Shown here piece after piece: positions 8,955-16,016 of a DNA stretch of 21,266 bases; the stretch's first letter is position 1, and every line of letters starts with the position of its first letter. The notes below the pieces were generated by a model that searched no databases, was not told the DNA's origin, and saw nothing but the letters and a program-made list of their open reading frames with translations. Source of the DNA: an uncultured Burkholderiales bacterium (GTDB taxonomy: Bacteria > Pseudomonadota > Gammaproteobacteria > Burkholderiales > Burkholderiaceae_C); the NCBI GenBank assembly GCA_903953985.1, contig CAJBLW010000411.1:1-21266 (forward strand). The letters run 5' to 3'. The position numbers were made by a program, and so were the translations under genes.

Positions 8955-9962
8955 TCACCCCAATACCGCTTGCGCTACCGCCAAATAGACCGGGATGCCG
9001 AGCACGATGTTCAGCGGAAAGGTCAGCCCCAGGCTGAGCCCGAAATACAGCGCGGGTTTGGCCTCGGGCAAGGCGGTGCGCAGCACGGCGGGCACGGCAA
9101 TGTATGAGGCGCTCGCGGCCAACACCATGAGCAAGGCCCCATCGCCTGCGCTCAGTTTCAAGGCGATAGCCAGGCCCAGGGCCAGTGCCGCGTGCACGAT
9201 GGGGCCGAGCACGGCATAGGCAATCAGCACGGGTGATTGACCTTTGACCTGCGGCAGGTTGCGCGCCGCCATCAAGCCCATGTCGAGCAGGAAGAAGGCC
9301 AGCATGCCTTTGAAAAGGTCCACCGAGAAGGGGGCCATCGCCTCTTTGCCCGCTTCGCCCGTGACCAGGCCGATCACCATGGCCCCCAAGAGCAGCAACT
9401 GTGCCCCATCGGTGAAGGACTCGTGCAGGATCTTGCCCACCGACGCACCATGCGCAGAGTTAGGCCCGCCCAGTGCAGCCGCGCCGCCTGCTTGCAGCAC
9501 TACACCCGAGGCCTGCTTTTGCCGCAGCGAATTGGCCAACACCACCGCCAGGATGATGGCGGGCGACTCCATCAGGGCCATGGCCGCAGCCATGTGCCCA
9601 CCGTAAGGCACGCCTTGGTTTTCCAGCGTCTGCACCGCCGTGACAAACGTCACCGCGCTCACTGAGCCATACGTGGCCGCCACAGCGGCCGCGTCAAAGC
9701 CCGACACAAAGCGCCGCAGCAAGGCGTAACCGATGAGCGGGATGACGATGGCCAGTAATACAGCAGCGGCCAAGCTGATGCCCACGCTGGCCGTCAGGCC
9801 TGATTGCGATAGCGCAAAGCCGCCCTTCAGACCTAAGGCCATCAACAGGTAGAGCGACAAAAAGCGGGAGATGGCGGGCGGGATTTCGAGGTTGGATTTG
9901 ACGGTGCCGGCCAGCACGCCGAAGATGAAAAAGAGGATGGCCGGGTCGATCAGATTTTGCAT
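8955..9962 (-). CDS. sbtA: Sodium-dependent bicarbonate transport family permease (SbtA-like)
   Basis: A 335-residue polytopic membrane protein of the SbtA/Sbt_1 family, which in cyanobacteria imports bicarbonate with sodium. Seen: about ten hydrophobic helices, the N-terminal IDPAILFFIFGVLAG, LKGGFALSQSG, the AATYGSVSAVTFVTA stretch and a second repeat ending in VPAVLRTALPEA. I choose the ATG at 9962 because AAGGA lies just upstream; the longer start at 9986 falls inside the -10 box of the promoter. It is divergent from a LysR regulator that probably controls it, and it converges on the SDR gene with only 4 bp between stops. No PII-like sbtB lies beside it. Bicarbonate as substrate is by family only; other anions are possible. 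Confidence 0.9.
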   Translation of the reverse strand: MQNLIDPAILFFIFGVLAGTVKSNLEIPPAISRFLSLYLLMALGLKGGFALSQSGLTASVGISLAAAVLLAIVIPLIGYALLRRFVSGFDAAAVAATYGSVSAVTFVTAVQTLENQGVPYGGHMAAAMALMESPAIILAVVLANSLRQKQASGVVLQAGGAAALGGPNSAHGASVGKILHESFTDGAQLLLLGAMVIGLVTGEAGKEAMAPFSVDLFKGMLAFFLLDMGLMAARNLPQVKGQSPVLIAYAVLGPIVHAALALGLAIALKLSAGDGALLMVLAASASYIAVPAVLRTALPEAKPALYFGLSLGLTFPLNIVLGIPVYLAVAQAVLG

Positions 9963-9981
9963 GGGGGTGTTCCTTGCGCCG

Positions 9982-10010
9982 ATCATAGAAACGGACAGGA
10001 CACTTGTAAA
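9982..10010 (-). promoter_or_regulatory. Sigma70-type promoter of the sbtA-like gene
   Basis: On the minus strand TTTACA (10010-10005), a 17-base spacer and TATGAT (9987-9982) each differ from the consensus by one base. Transcription would begin near 9975, leaving a leader of about 13 nt before the ATG at 9962. This is seen by eye only. Confidence 0.65.
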
Positions 10011-10018
10011 ATCGATTC

Positions 10019-10031
10019 TTCAACCCTTGAA
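10019..10031. promoter_or_regulatory. Putative LysR-type regulator box (T-N11-A)
   Basis: TTCAACCCTTGAA is a perfect 5-3-5 inverted repeat with the T-N11-A form bound by LysR-family regulators. It lies about 50 bp upstream of the predicted sbtA start of transcription and 15 bp before the lysR start codon, so one site could activate sbtA and repress the regulator gene. Confidence 0.55.
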
Positions 10032-10046
10032 TATAGATAAAAGCCT

Positions 10047-10943
10047 ATGAACGTCAGCTTCCGTCAATTGAGATTGTTTCTGGCTTTGGCCGAAACCGGC
10101 AGTGTGAGCGCCGCGGCCAAGGTGATGCACGTCACCCAGCCCACGGCCTCGATGCAGCTCAAGGACATCAGCGAATCCGTTGGTTTGCCGTTGTACGAGT
10201 TGGTGGGCAAAAAAATCTACCTGACCGAGGTGGGTCAAGAGCTGGCGCAGACCGCCCGCGCCGTTGCCCAGACCTGGGATGCGTTTGAACAAAACGTGGA
10301 CGCGGCCAAGGGCTTGTCGCGCGGCAAGCTGCGGGTGGCGGTGGTGAGCACGGCCAAATACTTCATGCCGCACCTGATCGGCAGCTTTTGCAAGCGGCAC
10401 CCGGCCATCGACGTGTCGCTCGAAATCCTCAACCGTGACGGCGTGGTGCAACGCCTGCGTGACAACTTGGACGACCTGTACATCATGTCCATGCCGCCCA
10501 AAGACATGGACCTGGGCGACGAGGCCTTCATGCCGAACCCGATTGTGGTGATCGCGCCCACCTCGGACCCGCTCGCCAAGCGAAGTGCGGTGCCTTTGCA
10601 AGAGTTGGCGCAGCGCCGCTTCATCTTCCGCGAAAAAGGTTCAGGCACGCGCATGGCGGGTGACCAGTTTTTCCGGCAGATGAAGTTCCGCCCCGATGTG
10701 CGTCTGGAGCTGGGCAGCAACGAGGCCATCAAGGAGTCGGTGGCGGGCGGTTTGGGGGTGGGCGTGGTTTCGCGTCACGCTTTGCACGGGCACCAAAAAG
10801 AAAACGGTGTGAGCGTGATTGACGTGCAGGGATTTCCTCTGCCCTCGGCCTGGCACATCGTTTACCCTGCCGGCAAAAAGCTCTCCCCGCTGGCGCTGGC
10901 GTTCAAGCAGCATGTGCTCCAGCAGATCAGTCGGCGCAAATGA
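10047..10943 (+). CDS. LysR family transcriptional regulator (CbbR-like)
   Basis: A 298-residue LysR-type regulator. The N-terminal winged helix-turn-helix is at about residues 1-62 (FRQLRLFLALAETGSVSAAAK, then VTQPTASMQLKDIS), followed by a linker helix and a LysR-substrate domain (LRVAVVSTAKYFMPHLIGSF; GSGTR; GSNEAIKESVAGGLGVGVVSRHAL). The KYFMP stretch and the C-terminal pattern resemble CbbR, the regulator of CO2-fixation genes. Divergence from the bicarbonate permease suggests that it controls that gene in response to an inorganic-carbon or energy metabolite. No RuBisCO gene is in the window, so the name CbbR is not assigned. The ATG at 10047 gives the standard MNVSFRQLR start although the ribosome site is weak. 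Confidence 0.93.
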   Translation: MNVSFRQLRLFLALAETGSVSAAAKVMHVTQPTASMQLKDISESVGLPLYELVGKKIYLTEVGQELAQTARAVAQTWDAFEQNVDAAKGLSRGKLRVAVVSTAKYFMPHLIGSFCKRHPAIDVSLEILNRDGVVQRLRDNLDDLYIMSMPPKDMDLGDEAFMPNPIVVIAPTSDPLAKRSAVPLQELAQRRFIFREKGSGTRMAGDQFFRQMKFRPDVRLELGSNEAIKESVAGGLGVGVVSRHALHGHQKENGVSVIDVQGFPLPSAWHIVYPAGKKLSPLALAFKQHVLQQISRRK

Positions 10944-11022
10944 CGGCTGCAGACGGAGGTGAAGGCAGGGTCATCCAGGGTGGCAGTGACGCGTGAAGCC
11001 CAAGTTGATCCAATGAGGTGTT

Positions 11023-12129
11023 TCATCGGTGAACCAGCAGATTCAAAGTCCGAAATGCTGCTTCCATCGAAGGTCCCAAGCGAAACGCTCGGTCTGACAA
11101 AGAGGGCGTAGCAAGGGGTGTTTGTCGCAAGCATTGGTGGATGGCCTGCACCATGGCTTGGGCATCGTTGATCGGGGTGAACACCACCAGATCTTCCCAA
11201 TCGGCATGTTGGTCTTGATCGGTGGCGGCTTCAGAGATGACGCGCGCGCCCAAAGACAAGCATTCACAAATTCGTGTACTTTCAAGCAAGGCGTTTTCGT
11301 AATAGTGGATATTGACCACCACTTTGGCATGTGCCATGGCACGCCACAAATCTTGTCCATACAAGCTGCGTTCCGCCCGCACATCAAAGTGCTCGCTCAG
11401 CACCTTGAGAAATGCCTGTCTTCTTTTGTTTTTCAAGTCGCCATAAAACAGTACATCGCATGCGTTTACGCTTTCTGAACCGGTCAAAGCACTTGAAAAT
11501 TCAGCGCCAGGGTAGTTGGGCACCGGCGATAAGGGGACGTGAAAAATCATGTCGGCAGGTATGCCTTGCTGGGTCAAAAACTGAATGTTTTGAACGGAAT
11601 AATCAAAAACTGCCACCGAGTTGTAAAGAATGTTCAGGTACTCAGGGGTGAACCAACGGGGATGGACAGATTGCTCCATTTGAAAAACGATGCGTTTTTC
11701 GCTTGGGGGCAAACGCGAGAACATTTGTGGGCAAATGACCAGATACAAGTCTTCGGGAAAGTCCTCGGGCATGTCGTGTTCGATGTGAACCGCAAAACCC
11801 AAAGCATGCCCATGGGTCTCTAAGGCATGCGCCACAAAAGTGGTGGCGCGTGTGCACACGATGCGCAGCGTGCCTGCAGAGCCCAAGGTTTTCTGATCTA
11901 CGATCCGTTGGCGCCGCAAGGGCCAATCGTTCAAAGATGAAGGTGCTGGGTTTTGCAAAGCCAGCCGCAGCCAAGAACGAAAAGCCGGGTGAATATCCCC
12001 TGCTTTGGGCCAAATCCATGGTTTGAAAAGGGAGCGCGGTGCCAATTGGGCGTCAAATACCAGCGATTTCAACCAGGCACGTGGCTTGCCATTGGCATGA
12101 AAACCAATTTTTTTCAACGGACTGGCCAT
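11023..12129 (-). CDS. Glycosyltransferase-like protein (orphan, low GC)
   Basis: A 368-residue protein with no signal peptide. The C-terminal third has the shape of a GT-B glycosyltransferase nucleotide-sugar-binding half: DVLFYGDLKNKRR, then VVNIHYYENALLESTRICECLSLGARVISE, given here in short as the ENALLESTRICECLSLGARV block, and a tail that counts residues in helices typical of the fold. The N-terminal part (about 1-85) is not recognised. Sampled stretches have 37-58% GC, clearly below the neighbours, and codon use is more AT-rich, suggesting transfer. It stands alone between a LysR gene and a photolyase, with no polysaccharide genes nearby. The acceptor and sugar are unknown; a surface glycan or protein glycosylation role is only a guess. 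The 12129 start has no strong ribosome site. Confidence 0.75.
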   Translation of the reverse strand: MASPLKKIGFHANGKPRAWLKSLVFDAQLAPRSLFKPWIWPKAGDIHPAFRSWLRLALQNPAPSSLNDWPLRRQRIVDQKTLGSAGTLRIVCTRATTFVAHALETHGHALGFAVHIEHDMPEDFPEDLYLVICPQMFSRLPPSEKRIVFQMEQSVHPRWFTPEYLNILYNSVAVFDYSVQNIQFLTQQGIPADMIFHVPLSPVPNYPGAEFSSALTGSESVNACDVLFYGDLKNKRRQAFLKVLSEHFDVRAERSLYGQDLWRAMAHAKVVVNIHYYENALLESTRICECLSLGARVISEAATDQDQHADWEDLVVFTPINDAQAMVQAIHQCLRQTPLATPSLSDRAFRLGPSMEAAFRTLNLLVHR

Positions 12130-12168
12130 GTTTTGATTTCAGCTGACGCAAATAAATAAGTTTGTATT

Positions 12169-12217
12169 GTCACCAGAAACGCAGGGGGATCCTCGGCGTG
12201 AGCCTTGGCCTGGTGAC
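12169..12217. repeat. 8-bp inverted repeat with a 33-base loop
   Basis: GTCACCAG at 12169-12176 is matched exactly by CTGGTGAC at 12210-12217, between the 3' end of the photolyase gene and the start of the glycosyltransferase gene. It could form a stem in the photolyase 3' untranslated RNA, but no U-run follows, so a normal terminator is not supported. Confidence 0.4.
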
Positions 12218-12250
12218 GGCTATGCGCCCGTAGACAGCGGTGTCCGGCTT

Positions 12251-13789
12251 TTAAATCCCGTCCAACCCCTCCCGCGTCGCATCCCCTTGCGCCCGGATCT
12301 GCGCTTTGTCCTCCGCGCTCATCTTGCCCACGTGTTTGACCATGAGCGCGGTGCGTGGGTTGCCGGCAAAGACCTGTTCGTGGCGGATCAGAAAGTCCCA
12401 GTACAGGGTGGTCATAGGGCAGGCATTGGGGCCGGTGCGTTGCTCCGGTTGGTAGCGGCAGCCTTTGCAGTAGTTGCTCATGCGGCTGATGTACTGGCCG
12501 CTGGCCACATAGGGTTTGCTGGTGAAGCGCCCGCCGTTGGCGTGCAGCGCCATCCCCAGGGTGTTGGGCGTCTCCACCCATTCCACCGCGTCCACGTACA
12601 TGGCGCGGTACCAGGCGCTGACTTGTTGCGGAGACAAACCAGCCAGTACCGCAAACTGTCCTGTCACCATGAGGCGCTGAATGTGGTGGGCATAACCGTG
12701 TTGCAGGCTTTGGCCAATGGTCGCTTGCATGCAGGCCATGTGCGTCTTGCCTGTCCAGTACCAATCGGGCAAGTTGCGCGTGTGGCCATAGTGATTGGCC
12801 TCGGCCATGTGCGGCATGTCCAGCCAGTAGACCCCGCGAATGAATTCGCGCCAGCCCAGTACTTGGCGGATGAAGCCCTCGACGCTGGCCAGCGGCAAGC
12901 CGCGTGCGTGGTAAGCCTGCTCTGCAGCCAGGATCACTTCGCGTGGGTTGAGCAAATGCAGGTTCAGGCTGCTGCCCACCAGCGCGTGCCAGCCAAAAGG
13001 CAGAGTGGTCCACATGGCATCTTGCCAAGCGCCAAAGTTTTCCAGGCGTTGGTCGATGAAGTGCTGTAGCGCCACCCAAGCGTCTTCGCGTGTCACGGGC
13101 CAAGCAAAGTGGTCCAACGTGCCCGGGTGTTTGGGAAAGCGATCGCGGACCAGGGCGATGACGTCTTGCGTGATACGGTCGGGCGCAAAACGCGCTGGCG
13201 GCGGCACGGTGCCAGGGCCTTTGGCGCCAAAGCCTTTGCGGTTCTCGGCGTCAAAGTTCCAATGTCCACCCACCGGTTCTTTGCCCGCCATCAGCACGCC
13301 GTGGCGTTTGCGCATCTCGCGGTAAAAGAATTCCATGCGCAGTTCTTTCTTGTCGCCCGCCCATTTGGCAAACTCGGCTCGGCTGCACAAAAAGTGATTG
13401 TCAGCCACCCAGCGCAGCAGGACCTGGGCCTGCGCTGCGGTGTCTTCGATGAGCTTTTCCATGCGCCAGGCCCCGGCTTCCATCACCACCAGGGCTTTCG
13501 GTGGGTCGGTGTGCATGGCCAGGGCCAAGCGACCAGCAAAGTCCGGGGGCTGCTCGGCGTCGTCCACCTTCATATAGGTACAAGGCCAGCGCCGGCGGTG
13601 CGCTTCGTTGGCAAAGTGACGCATGCCCGACAAGAAAATCGCGATCCGGGCCCGGTGGTTCCAGACTTCGCCTGCTTCGCTGTCCGCCTCGATCATCAGG
13701 AGACGGTCTTGGGTGGGGTCAAAGTCGGCCAAGGCCGGGTTGTCCCAGCCCAGTTGGTCGCCCAAAACCAATATCAGGTGACGTGTCAT
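12251..13789 (-). CDS. Iron-sulfur bacterial cryptochrome/photolyase (PhrB/FeS-BCP type)
   Basis: A 512-residue protein of the deoxyribodipyrimidine-photolyase-related class (FeS-BCP), whose studied members are light-driven (6-4) photolyases or photoreceptors binding FAD, a lumazine antenna and a 4Fe-4S cluster. The N-terminal Rossmann part begins LILVLGDQLGWDNPAL. The four cluster cysteines are visible as C353 (HMACMQA) and C441, C444 and C457 (CKGC and NAC), with the same C-x2-C-x12-C spacing as in Agrobacterium PhrB. GWREFIRGVYW and the FAD-pocket helices are intact. It lies 39 bp downstream of the DUF2256 gene on the same strand; DUF2256 proteins are commonly found beside this class. The ATG follows AAAGG at very short spacing. 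Repair versus signalling cannot be decided from the sequence. Confidence 0.95.
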   Translation of the reverse strand: MTRHLILVLGDQLGWDNPALADFDPTQDRLLMIEADSEAGEVWNHRARIAIFLSGMRHFANEAHRRRWPCTYMKVDDAEQPPDFAGRLALAMHTDPPKALVVMEAGAWRMEKLIEDTAAQAQVLLRWVADNHFLCSRAEFAKWAGDKKELRMEFFYREMRKRHGVLMAGKEPVGGHWNFDAENRKGFGAKGPGTVPPPARFAPDRITQDVIALVRDRFPKHPGTLDHFAWPVTREDAWVALQHFIDQRLENFGAWQDAMWTTLPFGWHALVGSSLNLHLLNPREVILAAEQAYHARGLPLASVEGFIRQVLGWREFIRGVYWLDMPHMAEANHYGHTRNLPDWYWTGKTHMACMQATIGQSLQHGYAHHIQRLMVTGQFAVLAGLSPQQVSAWYRAMYVDAVEWVETPNTLGMALHANGGRFTSKPYVASGQYISRMSNYCKGCRYQPEQRTGPNACPMTTLYWDFLIRHEQVFAGNPRTALMVKHVGKMSAEDKAQIRAQGDATREGLDGI

Positions 13790-13828
13790 GCCTTTTCTTT
13801 CGTGGGAGGGGGTGTTCAGGATGGGGGG

Positions 13829-13999
13829 TCAGGTACTGGGGGTCTTAGACTTGCCTGCTCTGCAGCGGTCGCTGCAGTAAAGCACGCTGTCCCAATTTTT
13901 GGCCCAGCTTTTGCGCCAGCTCATGGCCCGGCCACAAACGGCGCAAGGTTTTTGCGGCAAATCCTGTTTGTTCCCTTTAAAACCCGAGGGTTTAGGCAT
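13829..13999 (-). CDS. DUF2256 domain-containing small protein
   Basis: A 56-residue protein that begins MPKPSGFKGNKQDLPQK and carries two CxxC-type pairs: CAVCGRAMSWRKSW and, after the NWDSVLYCSDRCR pattern, a second CxxxC, giving a probable treble-clef or zinc-ribbon fold. The ATG at 13999 has GGAGA five bases upstream; a longer reading frame from 14041 would start inside the divergent control region and lacks a ribosome site. The gene is immediately upstream of the photolyase on the same strand and almost certainly co-transcribed with it. Its function is unknown; association with photolyases and light-induced operons is known from other proteobacteria. Confidence 0.9.
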   Translation of the reverse strand: MPKPSGFKGNKQDLPQKPCAVCGRAMSWRKSWAKNWDSVLYCSDRCRAGKSKTPST

Positions 14000-14025
14000 G
14001 TGCGTCTCCAATGAAAAGGGCTGGC

Positions 14026-14054
14026 GTGACAATATGTTCAAACAAGTTTAAACT
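14026..14054 (+). promoter_or_regulatory. Sigma70-like promoter for the gpx operon
   Basis: GTGACA (14026-14031), a 17-base spacer and TAAACT (14049-14054) would start transcription near 14061, ahead of the ATGs at 14068 and 14086 and downstream of the ATG at 14011. It is a reasonable but unproven promoter. I saw no match to the TGATCC-type sigma-E promoter of singlet-oxygen regulons in this gap. Confidence 0.5.
14036..14053. promoter_or_regulatory. Tandem palindromic operator candidate between DUF2256-phr and gpx
   Basis: GTTCAAAC-AA-GTTTAAAC: two 8-bp near-perfect and perfect palindromes, ten bases apart centre to centre, which together also form an inverted repeat. They fill the spacer and -10 of the gpx promoter, the position where MerR-type light regulators or repressors bind. 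The regulator is not in the window. Confidence 0.45.
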
Positions 14055-14085
14055 GATTAGTCACAAAATGAGTTTTCAAGTGCAG

Positions 14086-14691
14086 ATGAATCACTCTTCG
14101 GTAAAACAATGGGGCGTCAACGGGGTGCTGGTCGTCTTGGCCGCCATGCTGGGCTTGGGCCTGCAAGCGGCGCAAGCCAGCCCGCAAACGACTGCCCAGT
14201 CATCCGTCTGCCCCACCATCCTGAACCACACTTTTGACCGCCTGCAAGACGAAAAGCCGCAGTCGCTGTGCCAGTACGCGGGCAAGGTGGTGCTGGTGGT
14301 CAACACCGCCAGTTTTTGCGGTTTTACCTCGCAATACAAAGGTTTGGAAACGCTGAACACCCAATACAAAGACCGTGGCTTGGTGGTGCTGGGCTTTCCC
14401 TCGAACGACTTTGCTCAGGAAAAAGGCAGCAACAAGGACATTGCAGACTTCTGCGAGAGCACCTTTGGCGTGAAGTTCCCCATGTTCACCAAAACCCAGG
14501 TCACGGGCGATGGTGCCGTTCCCTTGTTCAAGCAGCTCACCGCCCAAACCGGCCAAAAGCCCCGTTGGAACTTCCACAAATACCTGATTGGCAGGGATGG
14601 CAAGGTCATTGACCAGTACAGCAGCATGACGGGGCCGGAAAGCAAAACGCTGTTGTCGGCCATCGACAAAGCGCTGAAAGCCAAACCATGA
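14086..14691 (+). CDS. Exported glutathione peroxidase family protein (thiol peroxidase)
   Basis: A GPx-fold thiol peroxidase that reduces hydrogen peroxide or lipid hydroperoxides. From the ATG at 14086 it has 201 residues: a signal peptide (VNGVLVVLAAMLGLGLQAAQAS) and then the GPx domain. Catalytic Cys78 (NTASFCGFT), Gln111 (FAQEKG), Trp161 and Asn162 (RWNFHK) are present; Cys123 sits where thioredoxin-dependent members have the resolving cysteine. The usual FPCNQFG is changed to FPSNDFA. Start choice: 14086 gives a leader of about 25 nt from the predicted promoter; 14068 is possible; 14011 lies upstream of the promoter. A signal peptide makes this a periplasmic enzyme, unusual for the cytoplasmic BtuE type. 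The stop overlaps the next start (ATGA), so it leads the operon and may protect against lipid peroxides. Confidence 0.92.
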   Translation: MNHSSVKQWGVNGVLVVLAAMLGLGLQAAQASPQTTAQSSVCPTILNHTFDRLQDEKPQSLCQYAGKVVLVVNTASFCGFTSQYKGLETLNTQYKDRGLVVLGFPSNDFAQEKGSNKDIADFCESTFGVKFPMFTKTQVTGDGAVPLFKQLTAQTGQKPRWNFHKYLIGRDGKVIDQYSSMTGPESKTLLSAIDKALKAKP

Positions 14692-16016
14692 GCCGTCGCA
14701 TGAAACTGGCCATCCTGGGTTCGGGCATTTCCGGACTGGCGGTGGCGCACACGCTGCAAAACCACGCCGATATCACCGTTTTTGAGGCGGGCGATTATTT
14801 TGGCGGCCACACCCACACGGTCGACATCACGCTGCCCACGCCGCAAGGCCCTGTCACCCATGGGGTGGACACGGGTTTTCTGGTGTTCAACGAACGCACC
14901 TACCCGAACCTGATCAACCTGTTTGCCGAGCTGCAGGTCGAAACCGCGCCGTCCGACATGTCTTTTTCGGTCAAGGTGCCCGGGGCCATGAGCGGCAAAA
15001 CCCTGGAGTGGAGCGGCACCGATCTGAACAGCGTGTTCGCCCAGCGCAGCAACCTGGTCAACCCACGGTTTTGGCGCATGCTGGCCGATGTGGTGCGTTT
15101 CAATGCGCTGTGCACCCGCATCGCCAATGCACAGCGCGAACAAGACCTTCAGCAGCCGCTGGTCGAATTTTTGCGAACACACAAGTTCAGTGAGTCTTTT
15201 CGCGACTGGTATTTCCTGCCCATGCTGGGCTGCATCTGGAGTTGCCCGACCGACCAGATGCTGCAATTTCCTGTCGCTCCCATGATCCGGTTTTGCCACA
15301 ACCACGGCCTGATCCAGGTGACCAACCGCCCGCAATGGTTCAGCGTGGTGGGGGGGGCACGCCATTACGTTGAGAAAATTCTGGCGGGCGTGCACGACAA
15401 GCGCCTGAACACCCCGGTGCGCTTGATCGAGCGCGATGCGCAGGGCGGGCGCATCATCACCGACGGACATGCAGAACGCTTTGACGAAGTGGTGATCGCC
15501 ACCCACACCGACCAGGCGCTGGGCCTGCTGCGCGAGCCCTCGGGTGAGGAGCGCAAGGTGTTGGGCGACATCCGTTACCAAGACAATCGTGCCGTGCTGC
15601 ACACCGATGCCAGTGTGTTGCCGGCCAACCCCAAGGCCTGGGCCGCTTGGAATTATGAGCGTGCAGTCAGTACCGAGCGCGAGTCCTCGCGAGTCTGCCT
15701 GCATTACCTGCTCAACCTGTTGCAACGCATCCCGTTTTCCCAGCCCGTGGTGGTGTCGCTCAACCCATTGCAGCCCATCGACCCGGCCACCATCGTGGGC
15801 GAATACGACTACGCGCACCCGGTGTTTGACCTCAAAGCGATTGACGCGCAAAAACGCGTGCCTTTGCTGCAAGGCCAGCACCACACTTGGTACGCCGGGG
15901 CCTGGACGGGTTATGGCTTTCACGAAGATGGCCTGAAATCGGGCCTGCAAGTGGGCCGCGCCTTGCTCAAACAAATCCACGAGCAGGGTGGCCTTCAGGA
16001 AAAACTGGCCGCATGA
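14688..16016 (+). CDS. FAD-dependent oxidoreductase, COG2907 amine-oxidase-like
   Basis: A 442-residue flavoprotein. The N-terminal dinucleotide motif GSGISG (residues 11-16) and the acidic end of strand 2 (VFEAG) bind FAD; GGHTHTVD, TGFLVFNERTYPNL, VVGGARHYV and the C-terminal YAGAWTGYGFHEDG complete the family pattern. It belongs to the predicted NAD/FAD-binding amine-oxidase group usually found beside DUF1365 and a CFA-like methyltransferase. By context I infer that it oxidises or desaturates a lipid acyl chain; no substrate is proven. Both ends overlap neighbours as ATGA (14688 with gpx; 16013 with DUF1365), meaning strict co-translation. An alternative start at 14700 would lose only four residues. 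A run of eight G at 15350-15357 lies inside the VVGGA codons. Confidence 0.93.
   Translation: MSRRMKLAILGSGISGLAVAHTLQNHADITVFEAGDYFGGHTHTVDITLPTPQGPVTHGVDTGFLVFNERTYPNLINLFAELQVETAPSDMSFSVKVPGAMSGKTLEWSGTDLNSVFAQRSNLVNPRFWRMLADVVRFNALCTRIANAQREQDLQQPLVEFLRTHKFSESFRDWYFLPMLGCIWSCPTDQMLQFPVAPMIRFCHNHGLIQVTNRPQWFSVVGGARHYVEKILAGVHDKRLNTPVRLIERDAQGGRIITDGHAERFDEVVIATHTDQALGLLREPSGEERKVLGDIRYQDNRAVLHTDASVLPANPKAWAAWNYERAVSTERESSRVCLHYLLNLLQRIPFSQPVVVSLNPLQPIDPATIVGEYDYAHPVFDLKAIDAQKRVPLLQGQHHTWYAGAWTGYGFHEDGLKSGLQVGRALLKQIHEQGGLQEKLAA

Noticed and set aside
8950..8982. Possible bidirectional terminator between the SDR and sbtA stops (GGCGGT ... ACCGCC)
   Set aside because: The stem is only five or six base pairs with a large loop, overlaps the sbtA coding end and has no T-run on either side.
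11006..11011. TGATCC, resembling the -35 of the singlet-oxygen sigma-E promoter
   Set aside because: It is in the lysR/glycosyltransferase convergent gap, has no suitable -10 (TAAGA-like) at the right distance and points at no gene start; other TGATCC copies seen are inside coding regions.
12114..13103. Alternative minus-strand frame overlapping the photolyase and the glycosyltransferase start
   Set aside because: Proline/arginine-rich shadow of the photolyase frame; photolyase motifs and cysteines lie in the other frame.
14415..15980. Minus-strand reading frame opposite gpx and the FAD oxidase
   Set aside because: Antisense to two well-recognised enzymes and without domain or ribosome site.
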